Source: Streptomyces sp. NBC_00414
GTDB taxonomy: Bacteria > Actinomycetota > Actinomycetes > Streptomycetales > Streptomycetaceae
Direction: 5' to 3'
Assembly: GCF_036038375.1 (NCBI RefSeq)
Contig: NZ_CP107935.1
Location: 9,858,001 to 9,922,000 of the forward strand
DNA: 64,000 nucleotides
Shown here: positions 41,836-49,698 of the stretch, in pieces
Layout of the letters: each line of letters begins with the position of its first letter
How positions within the stretch are numbered: the stretch's first letter is position 1
Position numbers and translations under genes: made by a program
Notes under the pieces: generated by a model
Seen by the model: only the letters and a program-made list of their open reading frames with translations
The model's database searches: none
Told to the model about the DNA's origin: nothing

Positions 41836-42878
41836 GCACCGTCGCCCCCGCTCGAGAACGCGGCACGGCGCCCGCGGCGACCGGCACCGGCCGGACCCGC
41901 GGACCGCGCCGCCACCGCGGCTCCCTGTCCTCGTACTCCTGGTCCTCGCTGCTGTACGTGGCTCCGGCGCTGGCGTTCTTCGCCGTCTTCGTCCTGTACC
42001 CCATCGGTATCTCGGTCTGGTACTCGTTCTACGCGTACGACGGCCTCACCGAGGGCACACCGGTCGGCTTCGGCAACTACACGGCCGTCTTCACCGACCC
42101 CGACCTGCGCGCCGCGCTGCTGCACTCGCTGGTCCTGCTGTTCTTCTACGCCGCCCTGCCGGTGGCCGTCGGCCTCCTGCTCGCCGGAGCCATGTCCCGC
42201 ATCCGCGTGTACGGGCTGACACTGTTCCGGGCGGTGCTCTTCGTGCCGCAGATCCTCTCCAGCGTGGTCGTGGCCGTCGCCTGGCGGAACCTCCTCGCCG
42301 AGGACGGACCGGTCAACGCGATGCTGCGGACCGTGGGCCTGGGCCGCTTCACGACGAGCTGGCTGGGGAACTTCGACACCGCGCTGCCCTCGATCGGAGT
42401 GGTCGGCACCTGGGTGGAGTACGGCCTGTGCATGGTGCTCTTCCTCAGCGGCATCGTGGCCATCGACCGCTCGACCTACGAGGCGGCCCGGCTGGACGGC
42501 GCCGGAGCGGTACGGGAGTTCTTCTCCATCACCCTGCCCGCCCTGCGCCCGCAGATCTCCATCGCGCTGATCCTCACGGTCACCTTCGCCCTGCGCAACT
42601 TCGACCTCATCTGGAACACCACCCGCGGCGGCCCCGGCACCTCCACCACCGTGCCCAGCCTGTACGTCTACCAGGACGCGTTCCAGAACCGCATGCTCGG
42701 CCGGGCCTCCGCCCTGGCCATCGTGCTCACCGTGGTCATCCTCGTCGTCGTGGTCGCCGTACAGCTCCTGCTGCGGGAACGCGACGGCACGGGCCGCGGT
42801 CCCATGCGCCGCCGGCCCGTACGCGGCGGATCCGTACGCCGTGGTCCCGCCCGGCCGGCCAGGAAGGTGCAGCCATGA
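41832..42878 (+). CDS. ABC sugar permease (MalF type)
   Basis: A 348-residue membrane protein whose GTG start overlaps the preceding stop. A 35-residue basic N-terminus leads into six hydrophobic segments (SSLLYVAPALAFFAVFVLYP first). The EAA loop reads YEAARLDGAGAVREFFSITL. The C-terminal 40 residues are an unusual Arg/Gly/Pro-rich tail (GPMRRRPVRGGSVRRG). It pairs with the permease that overlaps its end. Confidence 0.92.
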   Translation: MSTVAPARERGTAPAATGTGRTRGPRRHRGSLSSYSWSSLLYVAPALAFFAVFVLYPIGISVWYSFYAYDGLTEGTPVGFGNYTAVFTDPDLRAALLHSLVLLFFYAALPVAVGLLLAGAMSRIRVYGLTLFRAVLFVPQILSSVVVAVAWRNLLAEDGPVNAMLRTVGLGRFTTSWLGNFDTALPSIGVVGTWVEYGLCMVLFLSGIVAIDRSTYEAARLDGAGAVREFFSITLPALRPQISIALILTVTFALRNFDLIWNTTRGGPGTSTTVPSLYVYQDAFQNRMLGRASALAIVLTVVILVVVVAVQLLLRERDGTGRGPMRRRPVRGGSVRRGPARPARKVQP

Positions 42879-43675
42879 GGACCGCCCGTACCGAGAGCGT
42901 CACCACGCACGCGCTGCTCGTCCTCGCGTCCGTCGTCGCCGTCTTCCCGCTGGTGTCGATCGTCGTCTCCTCGTTCGACGGCTCCTCCGGCGGACTGTCC
43001 CTGTCCAGCTACTCGACGGCCTGGACCCAGGGCCGCTTCGGCTCCGCGCTGCTGTCGAGCGCGCTGGTGTCCGTCACCGTCGTCGTGGTCACCGTGATCC
43101 TCGCGAGCCTCGCCGGCTACGCCCTGGCCACCATGCGCGTCCCCGGCGGCAAGGTCATCCTGGGACTGCTCCTGCTCGGCCTCGTCCTCCCGTACGAGGT
43201 CACCGTGCTGCCCCTCTACGAACTGCTCGCGGGCTGGAACCTCGTCGACACCTACTGGGCGCTGATCCTTCCGCAGATCGCCCTGTCGGTCCCGCTCGGG
43301 GTGCTCTGGATGCGCACGTTCTTCGCCTCGGTCCCGCAGGAACTGCTCGAAGCTGCGCGCATCGACGGCACGAACAGGTTCCAGACGCTGCGGCTGGTCG
43401 TGCTGCCCATCGCCGGGCCCGCCCTGACGACCCTGGGCACGGTGCTCTTCCTGTTCACCTGGAACGAGTTCCTGCTGGCCCTCATCCTCGTCCCCGACAA
43501 CGCGGCCGTGCAGACCGTCCCGCTGGCGCTGTCCTTCTTCTCCGGGGCCGCCCGCTCCAGCGACCCCGCCGTCACCGCGGCGGCCGCCGTCCTCGTCGCC
43601 CTTCCGGTCCTGCTGGCGTACACCGTCCTGCAACGGCGCCTGATCACCGGCCTCACCGAAGGAGCGGTGAAATGA
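42875..43675 (+). CDS. ABC sugar permease (MalG type)
   Basis: A 266-residue membrane protein; its ATG overlaps the previous stop (ATGA). It has six hydrophobic segments and the EAA loop LEAARIDGTNRFQTLRLVVL. The stop in turn overlaps the start of the amidohydrolase gene, so all genes from the binding protein to the glucosidase are translationally coupled. Confidence 0.92.
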   Translation: MRTARTESVTTHALLVLASVVAVFPLVSIVVSSFDGSSGGLSLSSYSTAWTQGRFGSALLSSALVSVTVVVVTVILASLAGYALATMRVPGGKVILGLLLLGLVLPYEVTVLPLYELLAGWNLVDTYWALILPQIALSVPLGVLWMRTFFASVPQELLEAARIDGTNRFQTLRLVVLPIAGPALTTLGTVLFLFTWNEFLLALILVPDNAAVQTVPLALSFFSGAARSSDPAVTAAAAVLVALPVLLAYTVLQRRLITGLTEGAVK

Positions 43676-44619
43676 CCGTCGCCCGTCGGCCTTCCGCCAA
43701 GACCGAGGTGACCCGCGTCGTGTGCGAGCAGTTGGCGCCACGGGTCGGCGACCTGACGTACAACAAGGGGCTGGCCCTGGACGCGGTCCGGCGCGCCCTG
43801 GCCGACGGGGCCGACATCGTCGTCCTCCCCGAACTGGTCACCTCCGGCTACGTGTTCGAGACCGCCGAGGAGGCCCGGACCACCGCGATCACCGTCGAGG
43901 ACCCCTTCTTCACCGAGCTGAGCGCGCTGCTCGCCGGTACACGGGGTGTCGTCGTCCTGGGCTTCTGCCAGGACGCGGGCGACACGCTGTACAACAGCGC
44001 CGCCGTGGTCGACGCGAGCGGAGTGCGGGCCGTCTACCGCAAGACCCACCTGTGGGACCGGGAGACGCTCTTCTTCACCCCCGGCGACCGGACCCCGCCG
44101 GTGGTCGACACGGCACACGGCCGCATCGGTGTACTGATCTGCTACGACCTTGAGTTCGCGGAGATGCCCCGCCGACTCGCACTCGCCGGCGCCGACCTGA
44201 TAGCCGTGCCGACCAACTGGCCGCTGGTCGAGCATCCGGCCGGTCAGTACCCGGCGGAGATCATCCAGGCCCAGTCCGCCGCACGCGCCAACGGCGTCTT
44301 CATCGCCTGCGCGGACCGCAGCGGCGTCGAGCGCGGACAGCAGTGGACGCAGGGCACAGCGGTCATCGACCAGTACGGATGGCTCACGTCCACCGCGAGC
44401 GCCCCGAGCGCCGCTTCCACCGCGGCGACCGCGCCGAGTGCCGCTTCCGAGGCCGCGAGCGCTCCGAGTGCCGCTTCCGACGCCGCGAGCGCTTCGGAGC
44501 AGCGGGCCGTGGCCGACCTCTTCCTCCACCTGTCCCGCGACAAGGCCCTCTCCCCGCACAACGACCTGCTCGGCGACCGCCGGCCCGACATCTACACACA
44601 GGAGACCCCGCTGCTATGA
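43672..44619 (+). CDS. Nitrilase-superfamily carbon-nitrogen hydrolase
   Basis: A 315-residue cytoplasmic enzyme. The Glu-Lys-Cys triad is complete: E54 (VVLPELVTSGY), K124 (YRKTHLW) and C157 (LICYDLEF). It would hydrolyse an amide or N-carbamoyl bond, as in omega-amidases and carbamoylases of this branch. Residues 244-273 are a 10-residue repeat (SAPSAASxAA) in three copies, inserted just before the conserved C-terminal segment DKALSPHNDLLGDRRPDIY. Normal members have a short strand there. The gene overlaps its neighbours by 4 bp on both sides, so it acts in the same pathway as the HpsN-like enzyme and the GH13 enzyme. Confidence 0.87.
   Translation: MTVARRPSAKTEVTRVVCEQLAPRVGDLTYNKGLALDAVRRALADGADIVVLPELVTSGYVFETAEEARTTAITVEDPFFTELSALLAGTRGVVVLGFCQDAGDTLYNSAAVVDASGVRAVYRKTHLWDRETLFFTPGDRTPPVVDTAHGRIGVLICYDLEFAEMPRRLALAGADLIAVPTNWPLVEHPAGQYPAEIIQAQSAARANGVFIACADRSGVERGQQWTQGTAVIDQYGWLTSTASAPSAASTAATAPSAASEAASAPSAASDAASASEQRAVADLFLHLSRDKALSPHNDLLGDRRPDIYTQETPLL
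44401..44490 (+). repeat. Three 30-bp tandem repeats within the nitrilase gene
   Basis: Three consecutive 30-bp units (44401, 44431, 44461), each containing CCGAG(C/T)GCCGCTTCC, encode the Ala/Ser/Pro repeat. Partial copies flank both ends (GCGAGC before, GCTTCGGAG after). In-frame unit length lets copy number vary without breaking the gene. Confidence 0.85.
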
Positions 44620-46364
44620 CCACGGCAGACTCCACTCCCGCAGCCGCCCAGGCCGGTCCGCCGTCCGGGCCGGCCGACGACGACTGGTGGCGGACCGCCG
44701 TCATCTACCAGATCTACCCGCGCTCGTTCGCCGACGGCGACGGTGACGGCACCGGTGACCTGCCCGGCATCGCCGGGCGGCTCGACCACCTGGCGGATCT
44801 CGGGGTCGACGCCCTGTGGCTCTCCCCGTTCTACCCCTCACCGCAGCGCGACGGCGGCTACGACGTGGCCGACTACCGCGCGGTGGACCCGCGTTACGGC
44901 ACGCTCGCCGACTTTGACGCACTCCTGGCGCGCGCCCACGGGCTGGGCATCCGTGTGATCGTCGACCTCGTGCCGAACCACTGCTCCTCGGAGCACGCCG
45001 CGTTCCGTGCCGCGCTGGCCGCCGGGCCCGGCAGCGACGAGCGGGCCCTGTTCCACTTCCGCGACGGCCTCGGACCGGACGGCTTCCTGCCGCCGGGCGA
45101 CTGGACGTCGATGTTCGAAGGGCCCGCCTGGACCAGGATCACCGAGGCCGACGGCCGCCCCGGCCAGTGGTATCTGCACCTGTTCGACTCCTCCCAGCCC
45201 GACTGGAACTGGGACAACCCCGCGGTGCGGGAGGACTTCGAGCGGACGCTGCGGTTCTGGCTCGACCGCGGTGTCGACGGCTTCCGCGTCGACGTGTGCG
45301 ACGCCCTGGTCAAGGCCCCCGGTCTGCCCGACTGGCCCCGGCCGACCCACGGGGTGATCGAACCCGTCGACGGCGTGATGCCTCCCATGTGGGACCAGGA
45401 GGGCATCCACGAGATCTTCCGGAGCTGGCGCCGGCTGCTGGACACCTACGACGGACGGCGCATCCTGTGCGCCGAAGCGTGGCTGCCGCCGGAGCGGGCC
45501 GCCCGGATCATCCGCGCCGACGAGATGCACCAGGCGTTCAACTTCCGCTTCCTGGAGACGCCTTGGGAGGCGGCTCCCCTGCGGGGCGTCATCGACGACT
45601 CGCTGGCGGCCAACGACGCGGTCGGCGCCCCGACCACCTGGGTGCTGTCCAACCACGACGTGATGCGCCACGCGAGCCGCTTCGGGTACGACGGACAGGT
45701 CGAGCTGGAACACGGCGTGGGCGCGGACGACCCGCAGCCCGACCGTCCGCTGGGTCTGCGCCGGGCGCGAGCGGCCACCGCGCTCATGCTGGCGCTGCCC
45801 GGGTCCGCCTATCTGTACCAGGGGGAGGAACTGGGCCTGCCCGAGGTGACCGCTCTGCCGGACGAGGCACGCCAGGACCCGGTGTGGGAACGCTCCGGGC
45901 ACCGCATCCGCGGACGCGACGGCTGCCGGGTTCCTCTGCCATGGACCGAGGAGGGTCCCGCCTTCGGCTTCGGCACCGGCCCCGACACCTGGCTGCCCCA
46001 GCCCGCCGACTACGGCTCGTACGCCGTGGCCGCACAGCGCGGACGTCCGGAGTCGACGCTGGAGCTGTACCGCACCCTGCTGGACCTGCGCCGCCGCCAC
46101 CGGCTGGGGGAGGGGACCCTCAAGTGGGTGACTCCTCCCGACGACGCCCCGCACCCCGGGATCGACGACCTCCCCCACCTCGGAGACGACGACGTCCTGC
46201 ACCTCGAAAACGGCTCCGTCCAGGTCGTCGCCAACCTCGGCGAGCACCCTGTCCCGCTGCCTCCCGCCGTACACGTCCTGGCCGCGTCCGAGCCGGTGAC
46301 CAGACACGTACCCCCGGACGCCACGGTCTGGTTCACCACGGGGGAGGCCAACACCGTGCGGTAG
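44616..46364 (+). CDS. GH13 alpha-glucosidase (oligo-1,6-glucosidase type)
   Basis: A 582-residue cytoplasmic enzyme; ATG overlaps the previous stop. The GH13 barrel begins WWRTAVIYQIYPRSFADGDG. The QxxD-type calcium-independent signature, DVCDAL after GFRV, contains nucleophile D226; the acid/base is E287 in LCAEAWLP, and the transition-state pair is H347-D348 in VLSNHDVM. GYDVADYRAVDPRYG is typical of subfamilies 23/30/31 exo-alpha-glucosidases. It would remove glucose from an imported alpha-glucoside. It is the last gene of the operon, 22 bp before the sigma-factor gene. Confidence 0.92.
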   Translation: MTTADSTPAAAQAGPPSGPADDDWWRTAVIYQIYPRSFADGDGDGTGDLPGIAGRLDHLADLGVDALWLSPFYPSPQRDGGYDVADYRAVDPRYGTLADFDALLARAHGLGIRVIVDLVPNHCSSEHAAFRAALAAGPGSDERALFHFRDGLGPDGFLPPGDWTSMFEGPAWTRITEADGRPGQWYLHLFDSSQPDWNWDNPAVREDFERTLRFWLDRGVDGFRVDVCDALVKAPGLPDWPRPTHGVIEPVDGVMPPMWDQEGIHEIFRSWRRLLDTYDGRRILCAEAWLPPERAARIIRADEMHQAFNFRFLETPWEAAPLRGVIDDSLAANDAVGAPTTWVLSNHDVMRHASRFGYDGQVELEHGVGADDPQPDRPLGLRRARAATALMLALPGSAYLYQGEELGLPEVTALPDEARQDPVWERSGHRIRGRDGCRVPLPWTEEGPAFGFGTGPDTWLPQPADYGSYAVAAQRGRPESTLELYRTLLDLRRRHRLGEGTLKWVTPPDDAPHPGIDDLPHLGDDDVLHLENGSVQVVANLGEHPVPLPPAVHVLAASEPVTRHVPPDATVWFTTGEANTVR

Positions 46365-46386
46365 CGGGGCGGTTAGGATCCGAGTC

Positions 46387-47331
46387 ATGCCGCTGACCGT
46401 GCAGGACGTGGACAGGTTCGAGACGTTGAGGCCTCGGCTGGAGGCCATCGCCTACCGCCTCCTCGGCTCCGCGAGCGAGGCCGAGGACGTCGTGCAGGAG
46501 ACGTACCTGCGGTGGCAGGCCGCCGACGTCGAGCGCATCGAGGTCCTGGAGGCCTGGCTGACGAAGGTGCTCACCAACCTGTGCCTCAACCAGCTCACCT
46601 CGGCCCGCGCACGGCGTGAGAGGTACGTGGGGCAGTGGCTTCCCGAGCCGCTGCTCGACGGGGACCCGATGCTCGGCCCCGCGGGAACCGCCGAGCAGCG
46701 CGAGTCGCTCTCGTACGCGGTCCTGACCCTCATGGAGCGACTGTCTCCCAACGAGCGGGCCGTGTACGTGCTGCGGGAGGCCTTCGACTACCCGCACCGG
46801 GAGATCGCCGAGATCCTCGGCATCACCGAGGCGGGCAGTCAGCAGATCTTCCACCGCGCCAAGCGGCACATCGCGGCCGGCAGGGCCCGCGCCGAGATCG
46901 ACGGGGCCGCCGCCCGGCGGATCGTCGAGGAGTTCCTGTCGGCAGCCACCACGGGAAAGACCGAGCCCCTTGTGCGGCTGCTCACCGCCGACGCCGTCTC
47001 GGTCGGGGACGGCGGCGGGAAGGTCCCGGCCCGGGCCACGCCGTTCGAGGGCGCTCTCGCGGTCGCGAGGTTCATGCGGGGCCTGTTCAAGCCGACACCG
47101 GCCAAGCGCGCGCTGCTCGGCGGCTCGGCCGAGATCTACGCGACGACCGCCAACGGTGGCCCCGCCTTCGTGGCCGTCGTCGAGGGCAGGGTCATCGGCA
47201 TCACGTGTCTGGAGGTCACCCCCGAGGGCATCGCCGCGTTCCGTAGCCAGGTCAACCCCGACAAGCTGGAACGCGCGACGGGGCTGTGGGCTGCGGCCGA
47301 CCACGGAGAGCCCCTGTTCCGCGCCTTCTGA
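46387..47331 (+). CDS. ECF41-group RNA polymerase sigma factor (SigJ-like)
   Basis: A 314-residue sigma factor. Region 2 is at about 10-75 (YRLLGSASEAEDVVQETYLR) and region 4 at about 110-165 (LTLMERLSPNERAVYVLREA, ITEAGSQQIFHRAKRHI). The C-terminal SnoaL-like extension, which replaces a separate anti-sigma factor in ECF41 proteins, carries the group's three signatures: WLPEP (84-88), DGGGK (208-212) and NPDKL (290-294). It typically drives an oxidoreductase gene next door, here at 47445. The start lies only 22 bp after the GH13 gene, so some read-through from that operon is possible. Confidence 0.93.
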   Translation: MPLTVQDVDRFETLRPRLEAIAYRLLGSASEAEDVVQETYLRWQAADVERIEVLEAWLTKVLTNLCLNQLTSARARRERYVGQWLPEPLLDGDPMLGPAGTAEQRESLSYAVLTLMERLSPNERAVYVLREAFDYPHREIAEILGITEAGSQQIFHRAKRHIAAGRARAEIDGAAARRIVEEFLSAATTGKTEPLVRLLTADAVSVGDGGGKVPARATPFEGALAVARFMRGLFKPTPAKRALLGGSAEIYATTANGGPAFVAVVEGRVIGITCLEVTPEGIAAFRSQVNPDKLERATGLWAAADHGEPLFRAF

Positions 47332-47444
47332 CGCCGGTGTGAGCTGCTTCACATGCGGTTCCTGTCAGGAATCGGCGTGCTGCCCGGTTCAAGGGGCGAA
47401 ACCGGGCTCGACACGGGTCGGACCTGCGCAGACAGGAGTCAACC

Positions 47445-48680
47445 ATGCAGCACCGCATCATCGTTCTCGGCGCCGGATACACCGGAGCCATCGCGGCCGG
47501 CCGCCTCGCCAAGCGCCTGCACCACGACGACGTGGCCATCACCCTCGTCAACGCCGAACCCGACTTCGTCGAACGCGTCCGCATGCACCAGCTCGCGGTC
47601 GGCCAGGACCTGAGGCCCCGGCCCTTGAGCGAGATGTTCGAGGGGACCGGCGTCGAGCTGCGGATCGCGAAGGTCACCGGCGTCGACGCCGACCGCAAGA
47701 CGGTCACCGTCGTCGAGCAGGGGAGCGGCGCCGAGCGGGCGGGCGGCGCCGAGGAGCACGGCGACGCCGAACAACTGCCGTACGACACCCTGGTGTACGC
47801 CCTCGGCAGCCGCTGGAACGACCAGGGCGTCGCCGGCACCGCCGAGCACGCCCACCAGATCGCGAGCCGGCCCGGAGCACTCCGGTTGCGCGAGCGGCTG
47901 GCAGGCCTGGACGCCGGACAGCCCGTGGTCGTCGTCGGCGCCGGTCTCACGGGTGTGGAGGCCGCGACGGAGCTGGCCGAGGCCCGCCCCGACCTCGCTG
48001 TCTCCCTCGTCGCCCGCGGCGGCCTCGGCGACTGGCTCTCCGTCAAGGGCCGTAGCCATCTGCACAAGGTCGTCGGCAAGCTCGGCATCACCGTGCACGA
48101 GCATGCCGCCGTCACCGGCGTCGAGGCCGACCGCGTCACCACCGCCGACGGCCCGGCCATCCCCGCCGCGGTCACCGTGTGGACTACCGGCTTCGCGGTC
48201 CACCCGATCGCGCAGGCCACCACCCTGGAGATCACCGGTACCGGCCAGATCGTGGTCGACAGGACCATGCGCTCGCTCTCGCACCCGGACGTGTACGTCG
48301 TCGGCGACGCGGCCATGGCGATGGGTCCCGGCGACAAGCCGCTGCGGATGTCGTGCGCCTCGGGCACACCCGCCGCGTGGCAGGCCGCCGACGCCATCGC
48401 GGCACGCCTGACCGGCGGGAAACTGCCGAACATGACGGTCAGGTACTACAACCAGTGCATCTCGCTGGGCCGCAGGGAGGGCCTGATCCAGTACGTCACC
48501 GCCGACGACCGAGCTGTGGACGCGGCCCTGACCGGCCGACTGGCCGCCGTCTACAAGGAGTTGATCTGCAAGGGCGCGGCCTGGGGTGTCGCCAACCCGA
48601 CCCTCGGTCTGCCCGCCCGGCGCCGCCACGTCGTGGGGGAGGCGGCCCGGGCGGGCGCGGCCGAGAAGGCGGCGGCCTGA
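47445..48680 (+). CDS. NAD(P)/FAD-dependent oxidoreductase, likely ECF41 target
   Basis: A 411-residue flavoprotein of the NDH-2-like two-dinucleotide-binding family. The FAD loop is IIVLGAGYTGAIAAGRL, the NAD(P) loop is VVVVGAGLTGVEAATELAE, and the late FAD motif is VYVVGDAAMAMGP. No membrane anchor is seen. ECF41 sigma factors are usually adjacent to such oxidoreductases and control them, which fits here. In the 113-bp gap the closest match to an ECF41 -35 (TGTCACA) is TGTCAGG at 47363, without a convincing -10, so the promoter is unproven. It ends at a strong hairpin. Confidence 0.88.
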   Translation: MQHRIIVLGAGYTGAIAAGRLAKRLHHDDVAITLVNAEPDFVERVRMHQLAVGQDLRPRPLSEMFEGTGVELRIAKVTGVDADRKTVTVVEQGSGAERAGGAEEHGDAEQLPYDTLVYALGSRWNDQGVAGTAEHAHQIASRPGALRLRERLAGLDAGQPVVVVGAGLTGVEAATELAEARPDLAVSLVARGGLGDWLSVKGRSHLHKVVGKLGITVHEHAAVTGVEADRVTTADGPAIPAAVTVWTTGFAVHPIAQATTLEITGTGQIVVDRTMRSLSHPDVYVVGDAAMAMGPGDKPLRMSCASGTPAAWQAADAIAARLTGGKLPNMTVRYYNQCISLGRREGLIQYVTADDRAVDAALTGRLAAVYKELICKGAAWGVANPTLGLPARRRHVVGEAARAGAAEKAAA

Positions 48681-48693
48681 CGCGTACGGGGCA

Positions 48694-48723
48694 GCGGGCG
48701 CCCAGGCGACACCGGGCGCCCGC
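48694..48723 (+). terminator. Strong terminator hairpin after the oxidoreductase gene
   Basis: GCGGGCGCCC (48694-48703) and GGGCGCCCGC (48714-48723) form a perfect 10-bp stem with a 10-nt loop, 14 bp past the stop. Confidence 0.72.
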
Positions 48724-48848
48724 CGTGCGCCGACCGGCGGCCCCGTGTCATGCCGGACCCGCGCCCGGAGGTGTTCTCGCGAGGCACCAGGTGCCATGCG
48801 GAAGCACCAGGAGTCATGGATGCGCGGGCAGGGGGAAACCGACCGGGC

Positions 48849-49622
48849 ATGGACGCAACGACAACGACCCGCGCACGGTGCCTGGTTGCCCTGACGGCGA
48901 TCGTCCCTCTCGTCGCGGCGTGCGGCGGTGGCCACCACGGAAGCGACGACGAAGGCGCATGGGGAGCCGCGGCACAGCAGGCCGTGGCCCGGGACGCCGA
49001 CCTGGTGATCACCACCGACAACGGGGTACGGCTGCGGCCCGCCGACGGTGACCGGGTCGGCGTGGGCGGGCGGATCCGGCACGAGTGGTCGCACCGGGAC
49101 GACACCTGGGTGCTCGACCTGTCCTGCCCGAAGCGGGGGAAGCAGGGCGCCCACGGTGAGGAGTGTGCCCGGATGCCCGAGGTCGACGTCCCGAAGGGCA
49201 CGTCCGTCACCGTCTCGGCCCGTAACGCGGGTATCGACGTGGCAGGTGTCCCGGCCGCACTGGACCTCACGACCGTCAACGGCGATGTGACCGTGACCAG
49301 GTCGGGCCGATCCGACGCCGCCGTCAGGCTGGAGACCCGCAACGGATCCGTGCGCGCGGGCACCCTGCGGGCCGACGAGGTGCACGCCGAAACGGTGAAC
49401 GGCGACGTGACGCTCGACTGCGCCACGGCGCCGGACGGCGTCGGCGCCCTGTCCACCAACGGCTCGGTCCGGGTCATGCTGCCGCACGGCGCACCCGCCT
49501 ACCGGGTCGCGGCGACCACCGAAAACGGCCGCCCCTCGGTCACCGTCCCCACCGGCGAGGACGACGACCACAGCATGACGCTCACGACCGTCAACGGTGA
49601 TGTCACAGCAGGCGTGGAGTAG
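48849..49622 (+). CDS. DUF4097-like beta-helix lipoprotein
   Basis: A 257-residue lipoprotein. ATG 48849 is chosen because it gives a compact signal peptide (CLVALTAIVPLVAACGGG, lipobox VAAC); ATG 48816 is possible but its ribosome site is only 2 nt away. The mature part consists of repeated short strands with the motif TVNGDV (LTTVNGDVTV, AETVNGDVTL, LTTVNGDVTA), typical of DUF4097/adhesin-like right-handed beta-helices. Role unknown; such proteins often sit near envelope-stress loci. Confidence 0.78.
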   Translation: MDATTTTRARCLVALTAIVPLVAACGGGHHGSDDEGAWGAAAQQAVARDADLVITTDNGVRLRPADGDRVGVGGRIRHEWSHRDDTWVLDLSCPKRGKQGAHGEECARMPEVDVPKGTSVTVSARNAGIDVAGVPAALDLTTVNGDVTVTRSGRSDAAVRLETRNGSVRAGTLRADEVHAETVNGDVTLDCATAPDGVGALSTNGSVRVMLPHGAPAYRVAATTENGRPSVTVPTGEDDDHSMTLTTVNGDVTAGVE

Positions 49623-49637
49623 ACGCGTACCGTCGAA

Positions 49638-49698
49638 TGCCAGGGGCTCAGGGATCAGGGCCCAGCGACCAGCGGCCAGGGATCAGGGATCAGGGATC
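49638..49698. repeat. Short tandem repeats between convergent genes
   Basis: Heptamers of the type GATCAGG recur (about four in a row at 49678-49702, with degenerate copies before) in the 74-bp gap between the lipoprotein and GH3 genes. No hairpin terminator was seen. Confidence 0.55.

Noticed and set aside
47363..47369. TGTCAGG as an ECF41 promoter before the oxidoreductase
   Set aside because: One block only, two mismatches to TGTCACA and no CGTC at the expected distance.
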